Source: Paenibacillus sp. LHD-117
GTDB taxonomy: Bacteria; Bacillota; Bacilli; Paenibacillales; Paenibacillaceae
DNA length: 64,000 nt
NCBI RefSeq assembly: GCF_030929555.1
Contig: NZ_JAVFVT010000034.1
Location: forward strand, 1 to 64,000
Reading direction: 5' to 3'
The number at the start of each line of letters is the position of its first letter. Positions within the stretch are counted from its first letter, which is position 1. Positions 1 through 7,164 of the stretch are shown here, one piece after another. Made by a program: the position numbers and the translations under genes. The notes beneath the pieces were generated by a model. That model was not told where the DNA came from. It did no database searches and was given only the letters and a program-made list of their open reading frames with translations.

Positions 1-118
1 TTTTGCAAGCCTTATTTCCGCATACTGGCCCAAGATTCTCTCCATGACCATGTGGCCGGTTTATTCAAGCATAAATTCTCACAATTACCGGTTAATCTCA
101 TGAACTGCATAAGTCATG
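1..118. repeat. 118-bp direct repeat, copy A
   Basis: The first 118 bases are identical to positions 17421-17538, in the same orientation. The match starts at the window edge, so this copy may continue to the left; it ends sharply after aagtcatg, where the two flanks diverge. The sharp shared right end suggests the terminus of a mobile or repeated element, but I see no intact transposase. A short open frame (ending near 103) runs through both copies; I do not recognise its product. Confidence 0.85.
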
Positions 119-231
119 ATCTCAATACTGTTATACCATATTTTCCCTTTCGCTAGTACGATCGGCTGGTTTTTTCCGTTGAAGTAACGGGCAGCTAAAT
201 TATTGTTATTTTCCTCCTTTAGGGAAACCTA

Positions 232-247
232 ACCTCAAAAATGAGGT
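232..247 (+). promoter_or_regulatory. Small hairpin covering the ribosome binding site
   Basis: The arms acctca (232-237) and tgaggt (242-247) pair around an AAAA loop. The second arm is the Shine-Dalgarno sequence of the GTG start at 254. A second small inverted repeat (ttagg...cctaa) lies just upstream at 219-232. The hairpin could limit translation initiation. Pairing is seen directly; regulation is inference. Confidence 0.3.
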
Positions 248-253
248 GAAATA

Positions 254-730
254 GTGAGGAAAATACTGTACTTGATGTTGGTTATCTGCTTTCTGTTTAG
301 TTCTTCGACTGTTATTGCTGATTCATCTCTATCTGAAGCACGCACAAGCAACACTGATACGCGGGTGTTTAGATTGACTGCAAATGAAGTCCTATCAGCC
401 CATGTAAAGTGGGGACCTGGAATTCGTTGGATGCTTACAAGAAATGAGATTGATTCGCTAATTACAATATTAAGAAAAGCAATGAAGGAAGATATAAAAC
501 CATATCATGGACCTTTTCCAAAAGGAGGACCATTTCAAGTAAGTTTAACGACGAAATCATATGAACAGTACACTTTCACGGTTGGTGCTGGTGGAGAAGG
601 ATACGTTCTTTACTCTGGCGGAAAGGTATTTCTTCCAGAGTTTACTGACTTTATGAAACCGTTTATCATTCGAAGAGCGAATGAAGCTAAACCGTACAGA
701 AAGGAAGATCTAGCTAACGGGACACGATAG
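254..730 (+). CDS. Small secreted protein of unknown function
   Basis: A 158-residue protein with a GTG start preceded by gaggtg at a good distance. Residues 1-22 form a signal peptide: basic start MRK, a hydrophobic core, then a probable cleavage site after VIA. The mature part is polar, with a Gly/Pro-rich middle (GPFPKGGPF) and a lysine/arginine-rich tail. I recognise no catalytic motif or family. It lies alone between the 118-bp repeat and the gene debris at 754-1010, in AT-rich DNA, so it is probably accessory. It could be a cell-surface or spore-associated protein, but nothing in the sequence decides this. Confidence 0.6.
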   Translation: MRKILYLMLVICFLFSSSTVIADSSLSEARTSNTDTRVFRLTANEVLSAHVKWGPGIRWMLTRNEIDSLITILRKAMKEDIKPYHGPFPKGGPFQVSLTTKSYEQYTFTVGAGGEGYVLYSGGKVFLPEFTDFMKPFIIRRANEAKPYRKEDLANGTR

Positions 731-753
731 TAAAATAAAGGATGTAAACGCTT

Positions 754-1010
754 ATGACCAAGATCGTTCTTATTGAGGATAATGAACCTCTGTTGTCATC
801 CACGAAGCTGGTGTCGTCCTCAACGCCGGCACGCCAGGAGGGATGTTGGGACTGTTTTTCTTGTACTCTTCTTTGGAATTCACTGAGTATGTCAGCTTTT
901 TGATGGCGAGGGTCGGCATCCTGTGCGGTATTTTCGCGCTATTAAATATGTTGGTTTATATATCGCTCCGAAAGAGGTTTTTCCGTGGCGCAGGGCTGCG
1001 GATTGCTTAA
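754..1010 (+). pseudogene. Debris: response-regulator N-terminus joined to a membrane-protein C-terminus
   Basis: Frame from ATG 754 begins MTKIVLIEDNEPLL, the first beta strand and acidic pocket of an OmpR-type receiver domain, but after about 15 codons it loses all similarity and stops near 903. In another frame, 786-1010 has no start codon and reads as the end of an integral membrane protein, with two hydrophobic segments, a basic stretch (LRKRFFRG) and a stop at 1008. The simplest reading is that a deletion joined the start of a response regulator to the tail of an unrelated membrane gene. Neither piece should be functional. An aaagg ribosome site before 754 survives. Confidence 0.55.
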
Positions 1011-1114
1011 TATTTTGAAATTGGTTTTAAATCATTCTCTCCCTTGCTCAGGATTTATCTGAAACGTAAGATAATATAAATAACGATCAATCGATTTTCT
1101 AGATGGGATGATAA

Positions 1115-1987
1115 ATGGTGGAAATCAACGTGGCTTTAGTCAGTCGTTTAATCGCGGAGCAATTTCCGGAGTGGGCTCATCTTCCGGTCAAGCCCGTCGA
1201 ATTAAGCGGTTGGGATAATCGAACGTTTTGTCTTGGCCCCGATATGAGCGTGCGGCTGCCAAGCGCGGAAGGATATGCGGCGCAAGTGGAGAAGGAGCAA
1301 CAATGGCTGCCGCGGCTTGCTCGCCATCTGCCTCTGCCTATTCCCGCTCCTCTTGCGAAAGGGGCACCTTCTCGCGAATATCCTTGGCATTGGTCCGTTT
1401 ATCGATGGATTGATGGCGAGAATGCGTCAATCGACCGAATCGACGATCTGAATGAATTTGCAGAGCAGTTGTCTCGATTTTTGAATGCCCTGCAAATGAT
1501 CGATACAAGTGGCGGTCCTCCGCCCGGACTCCATAACTTTTATCGAGGCGGTTCGGTTAGCGTTTACGATGAGCAGACGCGTAACGCGATTACTGCCCTC
1601 CGCGATCAGATCGATACAGAGGCCGCAACCGCCGTATGGGAAACCGCCATCCAGACCACATGGAACCGCCCGCCCGTCTGGGTTCATGGAGACGTACATC
1701 CCACAAATATGTTAGTCAAAGAGGGGCGCTTAAGCGCGGTCATCGATTTCGGGTGTTCGGCCGTAGGCGATCCCGCATGCGATTTAACGATTGCTTGGAC
1801 ATTTTTTGCCAAGGAAAGCCGTGCTATTTTCCGAGCGGGCCTTAAGCTCGACGACCACACTTGGTCACGCGCGCGCGGTTGGGCATTGTGGAAAGCGCTG
1901 ATTACGATTGCCGATCCTGCCAATGCCAATCCAATCAAAATAAAAGAGGCTCGACGGACGATTAACGAAATTTTTTCGGATGTGTAA
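1115..1987 (+). CDS. Aminoglycoside phosphotransferase (APH) family kinase
   Basis: A 290-residue cytoplasmic kinase of the APH/choline kinase fold. The catalytic loop HGDVHPTNM lies near residue 190, and the metal-binding motif VIDFGCSAVGDPACDL starts near residue 209; these give the catalytic Asp, the Asn that binds magnesium, and the DFG-like aspartate. The N-lobe contains WDNRTFCLG and a VRLPS segment that carries the nucleotide-binding region, although the usual lysine is replaced by Arg here. Members phosphorylate aminoglycosides, macrolides or small metabolites. Sequence alone does not fix the substrate, and chromosomal copies of this type are often not resistance genes. It is monocistronic and followed by an intrinsic terminator. 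Confidence 0.85.
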   Translation: MVEINVALVSRLIAEQFPEWAHLPVKPVELSGWDNRTFCLGPDMSVRLPSAEGYAAQVEKEQQWLPRLARHLPLPIPAPLAKGAPSREYPWHWSVYRWIDGENASIDRIDDLNEFAEQLSRFLNALQMIDTSGGPPPGLHNFYRGGSVSVYDEQTRNAITALRDQIDTEAATAVWETAIQTTWNRPPVWVHGDVHPTNMLVKEGRLSAVIDFGCSAVGDPACDLTIAWTFFAKESRAIFRAGLKLDDHTWSRARGWALWKALITIADPANANPIKIKEARRTINEIFSDV

Positions 1988-2049
1988 CTATGCCAAATGC
2001 CGAGGTCTTCCTTCGGCTTGTTGCGGCTATTGCACTTATACTAACTAAA

Positions 2050-2079
2050 CGGCTGTCTCTTGAGAGACAGCCGTTTTTC
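2050..2079 (+). terminator. Intrinsic terminator, possibly bidirectional
   Basis: A perfect 10-bp stem (cggctgtctc / gagacagccg) with a TTGA loop is followed by a T-run on the plus strand. It lies between the convergent APH-like gene and the minus-strand peptidase gene. The minus-strand T-run is weaker. Confidence 0.85.
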
Positions 2080-2087
2080 GAGTTCAT

Positions 2088-3299
2088 TCATATTCCCATA
2101 TGGGACAGTCTCTGGCGTCTACGCTCCCTGCGTTCCCGATAAGCCGTGCGGGCTCCTTTTAAATAGAGCAGAAGCCGGGCTCCCGCGAGGAGGAGGATGA
2201 CGGCCCCGTCCCAGAAGGGGACGGAGTGGACGGGATAGGCGGATATTTGGCGTACCGCCATCGAGAGCGCGGTGTAGCCGCCCGGGAAGCTGTAGATGAT
2301 CAAGGTGACGGTCATCGTCGCGATGCCGATGGCGTATGTGGCGCCGAACCACGCGGCCGCCCGACGCTCCGTGCCGGGCAGGCGCCGCCACGCTTCGCGC
2401 GTATCGTCGTCCTTGCGCCACAGCTTGCGCAGGAACAAACGGCCGCTGCGGGCCAGATCGGCGGAATGGGTAGCGTTGCCGAGCACGAAGTAAAGATCCG
2501 TCCGCAGAAACACCATGAACTGCGAGAGGATGCCGAGCATCAGCAGCAGGATGACGAGCCGGGCGCAGTCGTTCGCGATGCTGTCAGGTTCCGTGGCAAG
2601 CTGAACCAGCAGAGCTGTCGCGATCAGGAGACAGTCCCACGCCATTCCGGCGAGGTAGGGGAAGTAGCGCTTCGCCGGCGCATGTCCCCACAAGCCGGTC
2701 ATCTCGGTCTCGGCAACGATCACGATATAGCGGATATTCACACGCATGCGGGCGCGTACGCCTACCCCTCGTGCCGCCAGCAGGTGAGCGCATTCGTGGA
2801 GAAAAATAAGCAGGCAGGCGATGAGCGAAACGAACAAGGCGTTGCCCCCGACGACCGGCAGCACGAACATGTCGCGGTAGTGGGGCAGGAACTCGGGGCG
2901 GAGGACGAAGAGGAGGAGAACGGCCGCGAGCGCGGACACATACACCCACGCTGCGTGGCCGGTGAATAGTAAGGCACCGATCCGTTCCGCAAGCCGGTCG
3001 ACTAAGGACATCGCCCGCTTGTCGGCTGCCGGAGCGACATCGGCCGCGAGACCGAGCGCCTGCAGCTGGGTCATGAAGTCGAGGACATCGACGTCGAGCT
3101 CCCGCTCCTGCAGAATCTGTTCCTGTATGTCCCGTACAGTCCGGGTGCCATCCGCGCGTTCAATTACGTACAAGGCGGGCTCCGGCACTCGGATGAATCG
3201 CGAAATGCGCGGGTCGCCGATCGTGTATTCGTCGCCGTCGCGTTGAACGGTCAGGTGGGACAGGTCGATGCGGGAGACTGCATCCAGAGTGCCCATCAT
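2088..3299 (-). CDS. PqqD-like domain plus YydH-type membrane zinc metallopeptidase
   Basis: About 403 residues from the ATG at 3299, which overlaps the stop of the ThiF-like gene (ATGA). A longer frame upstream exists but would run deep into that gene without a better ribosome site. Residues 1-85 resemble a PqqD-type RiPP recognition element. Several membrane helices follow. The motif HECAH (HExxH) near residue 167 lies inside a hydrophobic helix, as in M50-like intramembrane peptidases and the Bacillus YydH family. A late D/N-rich segment (RTDLYFVLGN) fits the third metal-ligand region. The expected role is membrane-bound proteolysis of a modified peptide, such as leader removal or export-linked cleavage. 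It ends at the terminator near 2050. Peptidase assignment is good; its substrate is inferred from the neighbours. Confidence 0.75.
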   Translation of the reverse strand: MMGTLDAVSRIDLSHLTVQRDGDEYTIGDPRISRFIRVPEPALYVIERADGTRTVRDIQEQILQERELDVDVLDFMTQLQALGLAADVAPAADKRAMSLVDRLAERIGALLFTGHAAWVYVSALAAVLLLFVLRPEFLPHYRDMFVLPVVGGNALFVSLIACLLIFLHECAHLLAARGVGVRARMRVNIRYIVIVAETEMTGLWGHAPAKRYFPYLAGMAWDCLLIATALLVQLATEPDSIANDCARLVILLLMLGILSQFMVFLRTDLYFVLGNATHSADLARSGRLFLRKLWRKDDDTREAWRRLPGTERRAAAWFGATYAIGIATMTVTLIIYSFPGGYTALSMAVRQISAYPVHSVPFWDGAVILLLAGARLLLYLKGARTAYRERRERRRQRLSHMGI

Positions 3300-4477
3300 C
3301 GATTTTCCCGTTCCCCGGATAGTGGCGCGGCTTCTTCCGCGACTTCCAGCAGCCGCTCCAGCGCGACTGGCTCGACCCATTCGTCAGTGCCAGGGTCTGC
3401 CGACCGGCCGCAGCTCGGGCAATCCGAATATCGGGGGATGCTGCGGCGCGAAATGTCCATATCATGGAAGGGTACAAGTCCGAACGGCATGTCGGATATA
3501 GCAGAATAACCGGTCAACTGTTTGGCGATGTCGGAGGCGACCAGCGCGGTCATGACGGCCACATTGGGCGCGAAGCCGGGATTGCCGGTATCGGCATCAG
3601 CCGCTGCGCCAGCGACTTGCCTCCTGATGCGTCCCGCCGTCACGGGGTCGGTGCGCATGATGTGCAGCACCCGGCAATCGGTGCAGCCGCTCTCGTACGG
3701 GAGTACGCGGAAATAAAAGCCCAACCGATTGCCGATCGACAGATAATAGGAAGGAATGCGCCGATGCAGACAGGCGGCGTTGACGTAGCGGGAACCCATC
3801 AGGGGCGGTGTATCGATCGCGCTCACCATCATGTCCGCCTCCGCCGCGATATCGACCAGCGACTGCGCGCTTTCGATACGGCGCTGGTGCACCTCCACCT
3901 TCACGTCTCGATTCAAGGCGTGCAGACGCCGCTGGAGCGCGATCGTCTTGTACTCGCCGACATCGTCTTCGGTATAAAAAAATTGCCGGTTCAAATTGTT
4001 CAGCTCGACTCGGTCAAAGTCGACGCCGACGATGCGGCCGACTCCCATCGCGGCAAGCCAAGCGGCGATGACGCTGCCGCCGCCGAGACCTACGACGGCT
4101 ACGGTGGCGTTCTTCAGCTTTTTCTGAAAGTCGAAACGGCTTTCGTTTAAGCTCTCGTATAATGAAAAGTAAGTGAGATTATTTTTATAGCGTATTTGCT
4201 CACGCTCCGTCAGCCCGATCGGATCGGCCGTCCCGCATGCCAACAGGCGATGGCGATCGAGCAAAGCGAGGCCTTCCTCTACTTCGCGCGCCGTTAGCCG
4301 ACATTCGCTTGCGATCTCTTCTACGCCGCGCGCTCCGTCCAGCAGCCGGATGAAGGCGAAGATGCTGCCGTCCGGATCGTCGATTTCAAGCGTCGAACGC
4401 TCCATTTTGAACCGGATCACGTCGTTATCCCGGCTCATTACTTGTCGGCAGTATGGTTTTAAGGCGGGATTCTTCAT
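3296..4477 (-). CDS. ThiF/E1-like adenylyltransferase with PqqD-like N-terminus
   Basis: A 393-residue protein. ATG 4477 is preferred to ATG 4483 because the AGGAG lies 9 nt upstream of it, against 3 nt for the earlier ATG. Residues about 1-85 form a PqqD-like winged-helix domain. The E1/ThiF Rossmann domain follows, with VVGLGGGS near residue 127, an acidic residue after the second strand (VGVDFD), and NLNRQ, the arginine that contacts ATP. Paired cysteines CTDC (about 262) and CPSC (about 350) should bind structural zinc. This family adenylates a peptide carboxylate or amide. MccB (microcin C7) and PaaA (pantocin A) are relatives that act on very short peptides. The gene sits between a 28-codon peptide gene and a PqqD-peptidase gene, so it is probably the modifying enzyme of a RiPP pathway. 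Confidence 0.85.
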   Translation of the reverse strand: MKNPALKPYCRQVMSRDNDVIRFKMERSTLEIDDPDGSIFAFIRLLDGARGVEEIASECRLTAREVEEGLALLDRHRLLACGTADPIGLTEREQIRYKNNLTYFSLYESLNESRFDFQKKLKNATVAVVGLGGGSVIAAWLAAMGVGRIVGVDFDRVELNNLNRQFFYTEDDVGEYKTIALQRRLHALNRDVKVEVHQRRIESAQSLVDIAAEADMMVSAIDTPPLMGSRYVNAACLHRRIPSYYLSIGNRLGFYFRVLPYESGCTDCRVLHIMRTDPVTAGRIRRQVAGAAADADTGNPGFAPNVAVMTALVASDIAKQLTGYSAISDMPFGLVPFHDMDISRRSIPRYSDCPSCGRSADPGTDEWVEPVALERLLEVAEEAAPLSGERENR

Positions 4478-4508
4478 AGTCATAGTCTCCTGTTCGAACG
4501 AATTTAGG

Positions 4509-4536
4509 GAAAAAGCCGTACGCGCTGTACGGCTTT
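4509..4536 (-). terminator. Intrinsic terminator between the peptide gene and the ThiF-like gene
   Basis: On the minus strand, a perfect 10-bp stem (aaagccgtac / gtacggcttt) with a 5-nt loop runs into a U-tract. It lies 16 bp after the stop of the small peptide gene and 30 bp before the enzyme gene. Partial read-through would give many peptide messages per enzyme message, a common layout in RiPP and bacteriocin operons. Confidence 0.8.
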
Positions 4537-4551
4537 CTCGGGATGTACGGC

Positions 4552-4638
4552 TTAAACTTTGAAGTCAACTACGGCTTCGGGATCCTCATGGATCGCTGTC
4601 GGCGTCAAGTTTTCAACTTCGCGGATTTCGATCTTCAT
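4552..4638 (-). CDS. 28-residue candidate RiPP precursor peptide
   Basis: A 28-codon ORF begins with ATG at 4638, behind a very strong ribosome site (gggaggtga, spacing about 5-6). It begins MKIEIREVEN, has LTP and an IHEDP turn in the middle, and ends VVDFKV. It is acidic (7 Glu/Asp, no Cys, no Ser), so lanthionine or thiazole chemistry is excluded; Glu, Asp, Asn and Thr side chains and the C-terminus are the plausible modification sites. It is the first gene of the minus-strand unit and is followed by a terminator and then the ThiF-like enzyme. It is too short for usual gene callers. The ribosome site, promoter, terminator and neighbours support it; function is inference. The alternative is a leader peptide controlling the downstream genes. 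Confidence 0.7.
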   Translation of the reverse strand: MKIEIREVENLTPTAIHEDPEAVVDFKV

Positions 4639-4663
4639 CTTCGTCACCTCCCTCACATTTATC

Positions 4664-4691
4664 ATTATAAAGTTGCGAGGATTGGAAACAA
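4664..4691 (-). promoter_or_regulatory. Promoter of the RiPP-like operon
   Basis: On the minus strand a perfect -10 TATAAT (4664-4669) lies 16 bp from a -35-like TTGTTT (4686-4691). Transcription would start about 20 nt before the peptide ATG. The -35 matches only partly. Confidence 0.5.
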
Positions 4692-4939
4692 GTTACAAAA
4701 TGTCATATTAATTGTCATGAAAAATGGATAGTTCTATTCGTGGTAGTATAAGGATAGTTTGGGTGGGGGGATTCGTTTGCTGAATATTCAAGCCGTTTTT
4801 TTGGATCGTGAAAAGGAAACAAATTACAATCTATCGCGTCTATATTAAGCAGCGGTAGAAATATTACGTACTATCGAATTTGTGAATGAGTTGTCATTAA
4901 AGAGGAGATGAAGCAACAATCAGAACGAAATGGACAGGA

Positions 4940-6490
4940 TTGGCGGTCGCATTTTCACTTTGCGTCAGCTTGTTGGTTCCTGCGGGACAAATTAAGGCCG
5001 CAGAAACAAACGTAAAGGTTACTCTGCCAAAATTCGAGGTGAAACTAAATGGTCATACGGTAGAAAATCAGTACCGGGAATACCCGTTGCTGGTTTATCG
5101 CGATATTACCTATATTCCGATGACCTGGAACGATACGAGAATGCTAGGTTTGGAGACAACTTGGTCGCAGGCAGCGGGCTTAAACATTAAGCAAAGCCTG
5201 GTGACCTCCTCGTATGCGGCTTACAAGTCCGGGAAACGGAATGCGAACACGTACTCCGCGAAGATTGCCACATCACCCATCACAGTTAATGGGAAAGTCA
5301 TCCACAACGCAAAAGAACAATATCCGTTGTTGAGCTTCCGGAACATTACCTATTTCCCGCTGACCTGGCGTTTCGCGCATGACGAATTTGGTTGGGATTA
5401 CAAATGGAATGCAGGCAGCGGACTAAGCATTACGTCCCATAACCCGCAGTTGCAGACGATTGGCCTTCCCTCGTATGCTTCTAATAACGACGTCGCCCTT
5501 TTTAAGGGGTATTATTATTTCGTCGAGACGAAGAGCGGCACAAACCATGTTTATCGGGCTCCCGTGAAGCAGCCTTCTGCCAAGGAAGAGATCTATTCGT
5601 ATAGCTTCGAAGGTTCGGATCCAATATGGCAGCCGGAGAAAGTATCCTTTCAGATCCGCGACAACGCACTGTGGTTTACCTATCATCTCGGAGGAGGTGT
5701 ATCGGGTACGGATATGTTCGTGAGAATCGGCGACAACGGGAAAGCTGTATTGTTGCATCAAGGGTATTTGAATTTCCGCGAGACGCCTTACGGCACGCTG
5801 ATCGTTCGTCTCGGCGACTCGGCGTTTGAGGGCGGCAATTTGCGTCTATCGTCGGCAGGGAAGGAGAAGAAAGTCGGAGAGCCCGGTCTAATGTATGCAG
5901 TTACGCTTAGCGGTACCCAGTGGTCACTCGGCGGCGGCAACGCTTCCTACATCGGCATCAACGGAGACAATGCGTACGTGCTGGCTTCGCGCGACGAAAC
6001 CGACGCAAATAAGATCTATGAAATCAACCTGAAGACGAACAAGACCAAAAAGATCGTCAACTCGGGCGTAAGCTGGTTCCAAGCGATCGACAACAAGCTA
6101 TATTACGTCAAAGATAAGGATAAATCGTTATATTCGTCTGATCTGGACGGAGCGAACGAAATGAAGTTGTCCGAACATGCCGTATCATGGTTTGACAGTA
6201 TCGACGGCAACCTATTCTACACTAAGAAGAAAAGCTCAACCCAGTTTGAACTGTATAAAGTCGATCCCAACGGGAAAGACACTCTTGTTTGGACAACGCC
6301 TTTCGCCAGCGTTCAAGTGTTAAACAAACAGCTCGTGTGCCAGCTTGGCGTTGGCGATGGCGTCGTACTGCTGGACAGCTCAGGCGGCTTGCTGCTAAAA
6401 GTAGCGGATCCGATCGCGCGTATTTTCGAGTCCGATAACGAGCTATTGCTCCAAAATGCTAAAAATAATACTCTAGCAATTATTCGGTGA
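4940..6490 (+). CDS. Secreted protein: two copper-amine-oxidase-type stalk domains plus beta-propeller-like (DUF5050) region
   Basis: About 516 residues. The N-terminus is a signal peptide ending near IKAAE. Two repeated modules follow, each with an LNG-type strand, a YPLL..RDITYIP / FRNITYFPLTW segment and a Trp, typical of the copper-amine-oxidase N-terminal-like stalk domain that Paenibacilli use in exported proteins. The rest is repetitive, with blocks like NKLYYVKDKDKSLYSSDLDG and GNLFYTKKKSS, as in DUF5050 propellers. The only standard start is TTG 4940, which removes the basic n-region. Reading upstream, in-frame codons IRTKWTG from ATC 4919 would complete a normal signal peptide, 10 nt after aggaga. 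The true start may therefore be ATC. The stop overlaps the next gene's leader, so the protein may be co-transcribed with the two-component pair. Confidence 0.75.
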   Translation: MAVAFSLCVSLLVPAGQIKAAETNVKVTLPKFEVKLNGHTVENQYREYPLLVYRDITYIPMTWNDTRMLGLETTWSQAAGLNIKQSLVTSSYAAYKSGKRNANTYSAKIATSPITVNGKVIHNAKEQYPLLSFRNITYFPLTWRFAHDEFGWDYKWNAGSGLSITSHNPQLQTIGLPSYASNNDVALFKGYYYFVETKSGTNHVYRAPVKQPSAKEEIYSYSFEGSDPIWQPEKVSFQIRDNALWFTYHLGGGVSGTDMFVRIGDNGKAVLLHQGYLNFRETPYGTLIVRLGDSAFEGGNLRLSSAGKEKKVGEPGLMYAVTLSGTQWSLGGGNASYIGINGDNAYVLASRDETDANKIYEINLKTNKTKKIVNSGVSWFQAIDNKLYYVKDKDKSLYSSDLDGANEMKLSEHAVSWFDSIDGNLFYTKKKSSTQFELYKVDPNGKDTLVWTTPFASVQVLNKQLVCQLGVGDGVVLLDSSGGLLLKVADPIARIFESDNELLLQNAKNNTLAIIR

Positions 6491-6507
6491 ACGGAGAGTG
6501 TGCAGCG

Positions 6508-7164
6508 GTGAAAATAAAGGTCATGATTGCCGATGACAATCCCTTTATCCGGGAGGGCATGAGGATCATACTGACCACCTTCGATGAGTTCGAGGTATTG
6601 GCGACAGTTCAGGATGGTCAAGAAGCGGTAGATTTCTGCCTGCAAAATGAAGTGGACGTGGCTCTGCTCGATGTGCAGATGCCCAATATGAACGGCGTGG
6701 AAGCGACTAAGCTGATCTCCGAGAAGACTGGAACCAAACCGTTAATCCTGACCACCTTTGATGACGAGACGTTTATTCTCGATGCGATCCGCAGCGGGGC
6801 AAAGGGATATCTGCTCAAAAATAACGAACCGGAGCGGATCCGGGATGCAATCTTGACTGTGTACAACGGACATAATGTGCTGCAGGATGCCGTGCTGGAT
6901 AAGCTGAAATCTAGTTTGTTGGCGGAGAAAGATAACGATGAAAAAGAAGATAGAGGAAGTAAGATAGATAGAAGCTTGTTCACCGATAGAGAGCACGATA
7001 TAATGTCCCTCATCGCGAAGGGGCTTTCCAATCGTGAAATCTCGAAGAAGCTGTTTATCTCGGAAGGCACCATTGCCAACCACATTACTTCCATCTTAGG
7101 CAAGAAGGGTCTTACGCACCGTACACAGATCGCGATTTATTTTCTGACTGGGGAAGTGAATTAA
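6508..7164 (+). CDS. NarL/LuxR-type response regulator
   Basis: A 218-residue two-component response regulator. GTG 6508 is preferred because it sits 8 nt after ggagag and starts directly at KIKVMIADDN; an earlier GTG at 6487 overlaps the previous stop. The receiver domain covers residues 1-120, with the acidic pair DD, the phosphorylation aspartate in LLDVQMP near residue 53, a Thr in LTTFDDE and Lys in YLLKNN. The LuxR-type HTH (LTDREHDIM...NREISKKLFISEGTIANH) occupies residues about 150-215. It is followed at once by its likely histidine kinase. By gene order, the target is probably the adjacent ABC-2 exporter. Confidence 0.9.
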   Translation: MKIKVMIADDNPFIREGMRIILTTFDEFEVLATVQDGQEAVDFCLQNEVDVALLDVQMPNMNGVEATKLISEKTGTKPLILTTFDDETFILDAIRSGAKGYLLKNNEPERIRDAILTVYNGHNVLQDAVLDKLKSSLLAEKDNDEKEDRGSKIDRSLFTDREHDIMSLIAKGLSNREISKKLFISEGTIANHITSILGKKGLTHRTQIAIYFLTGEVN

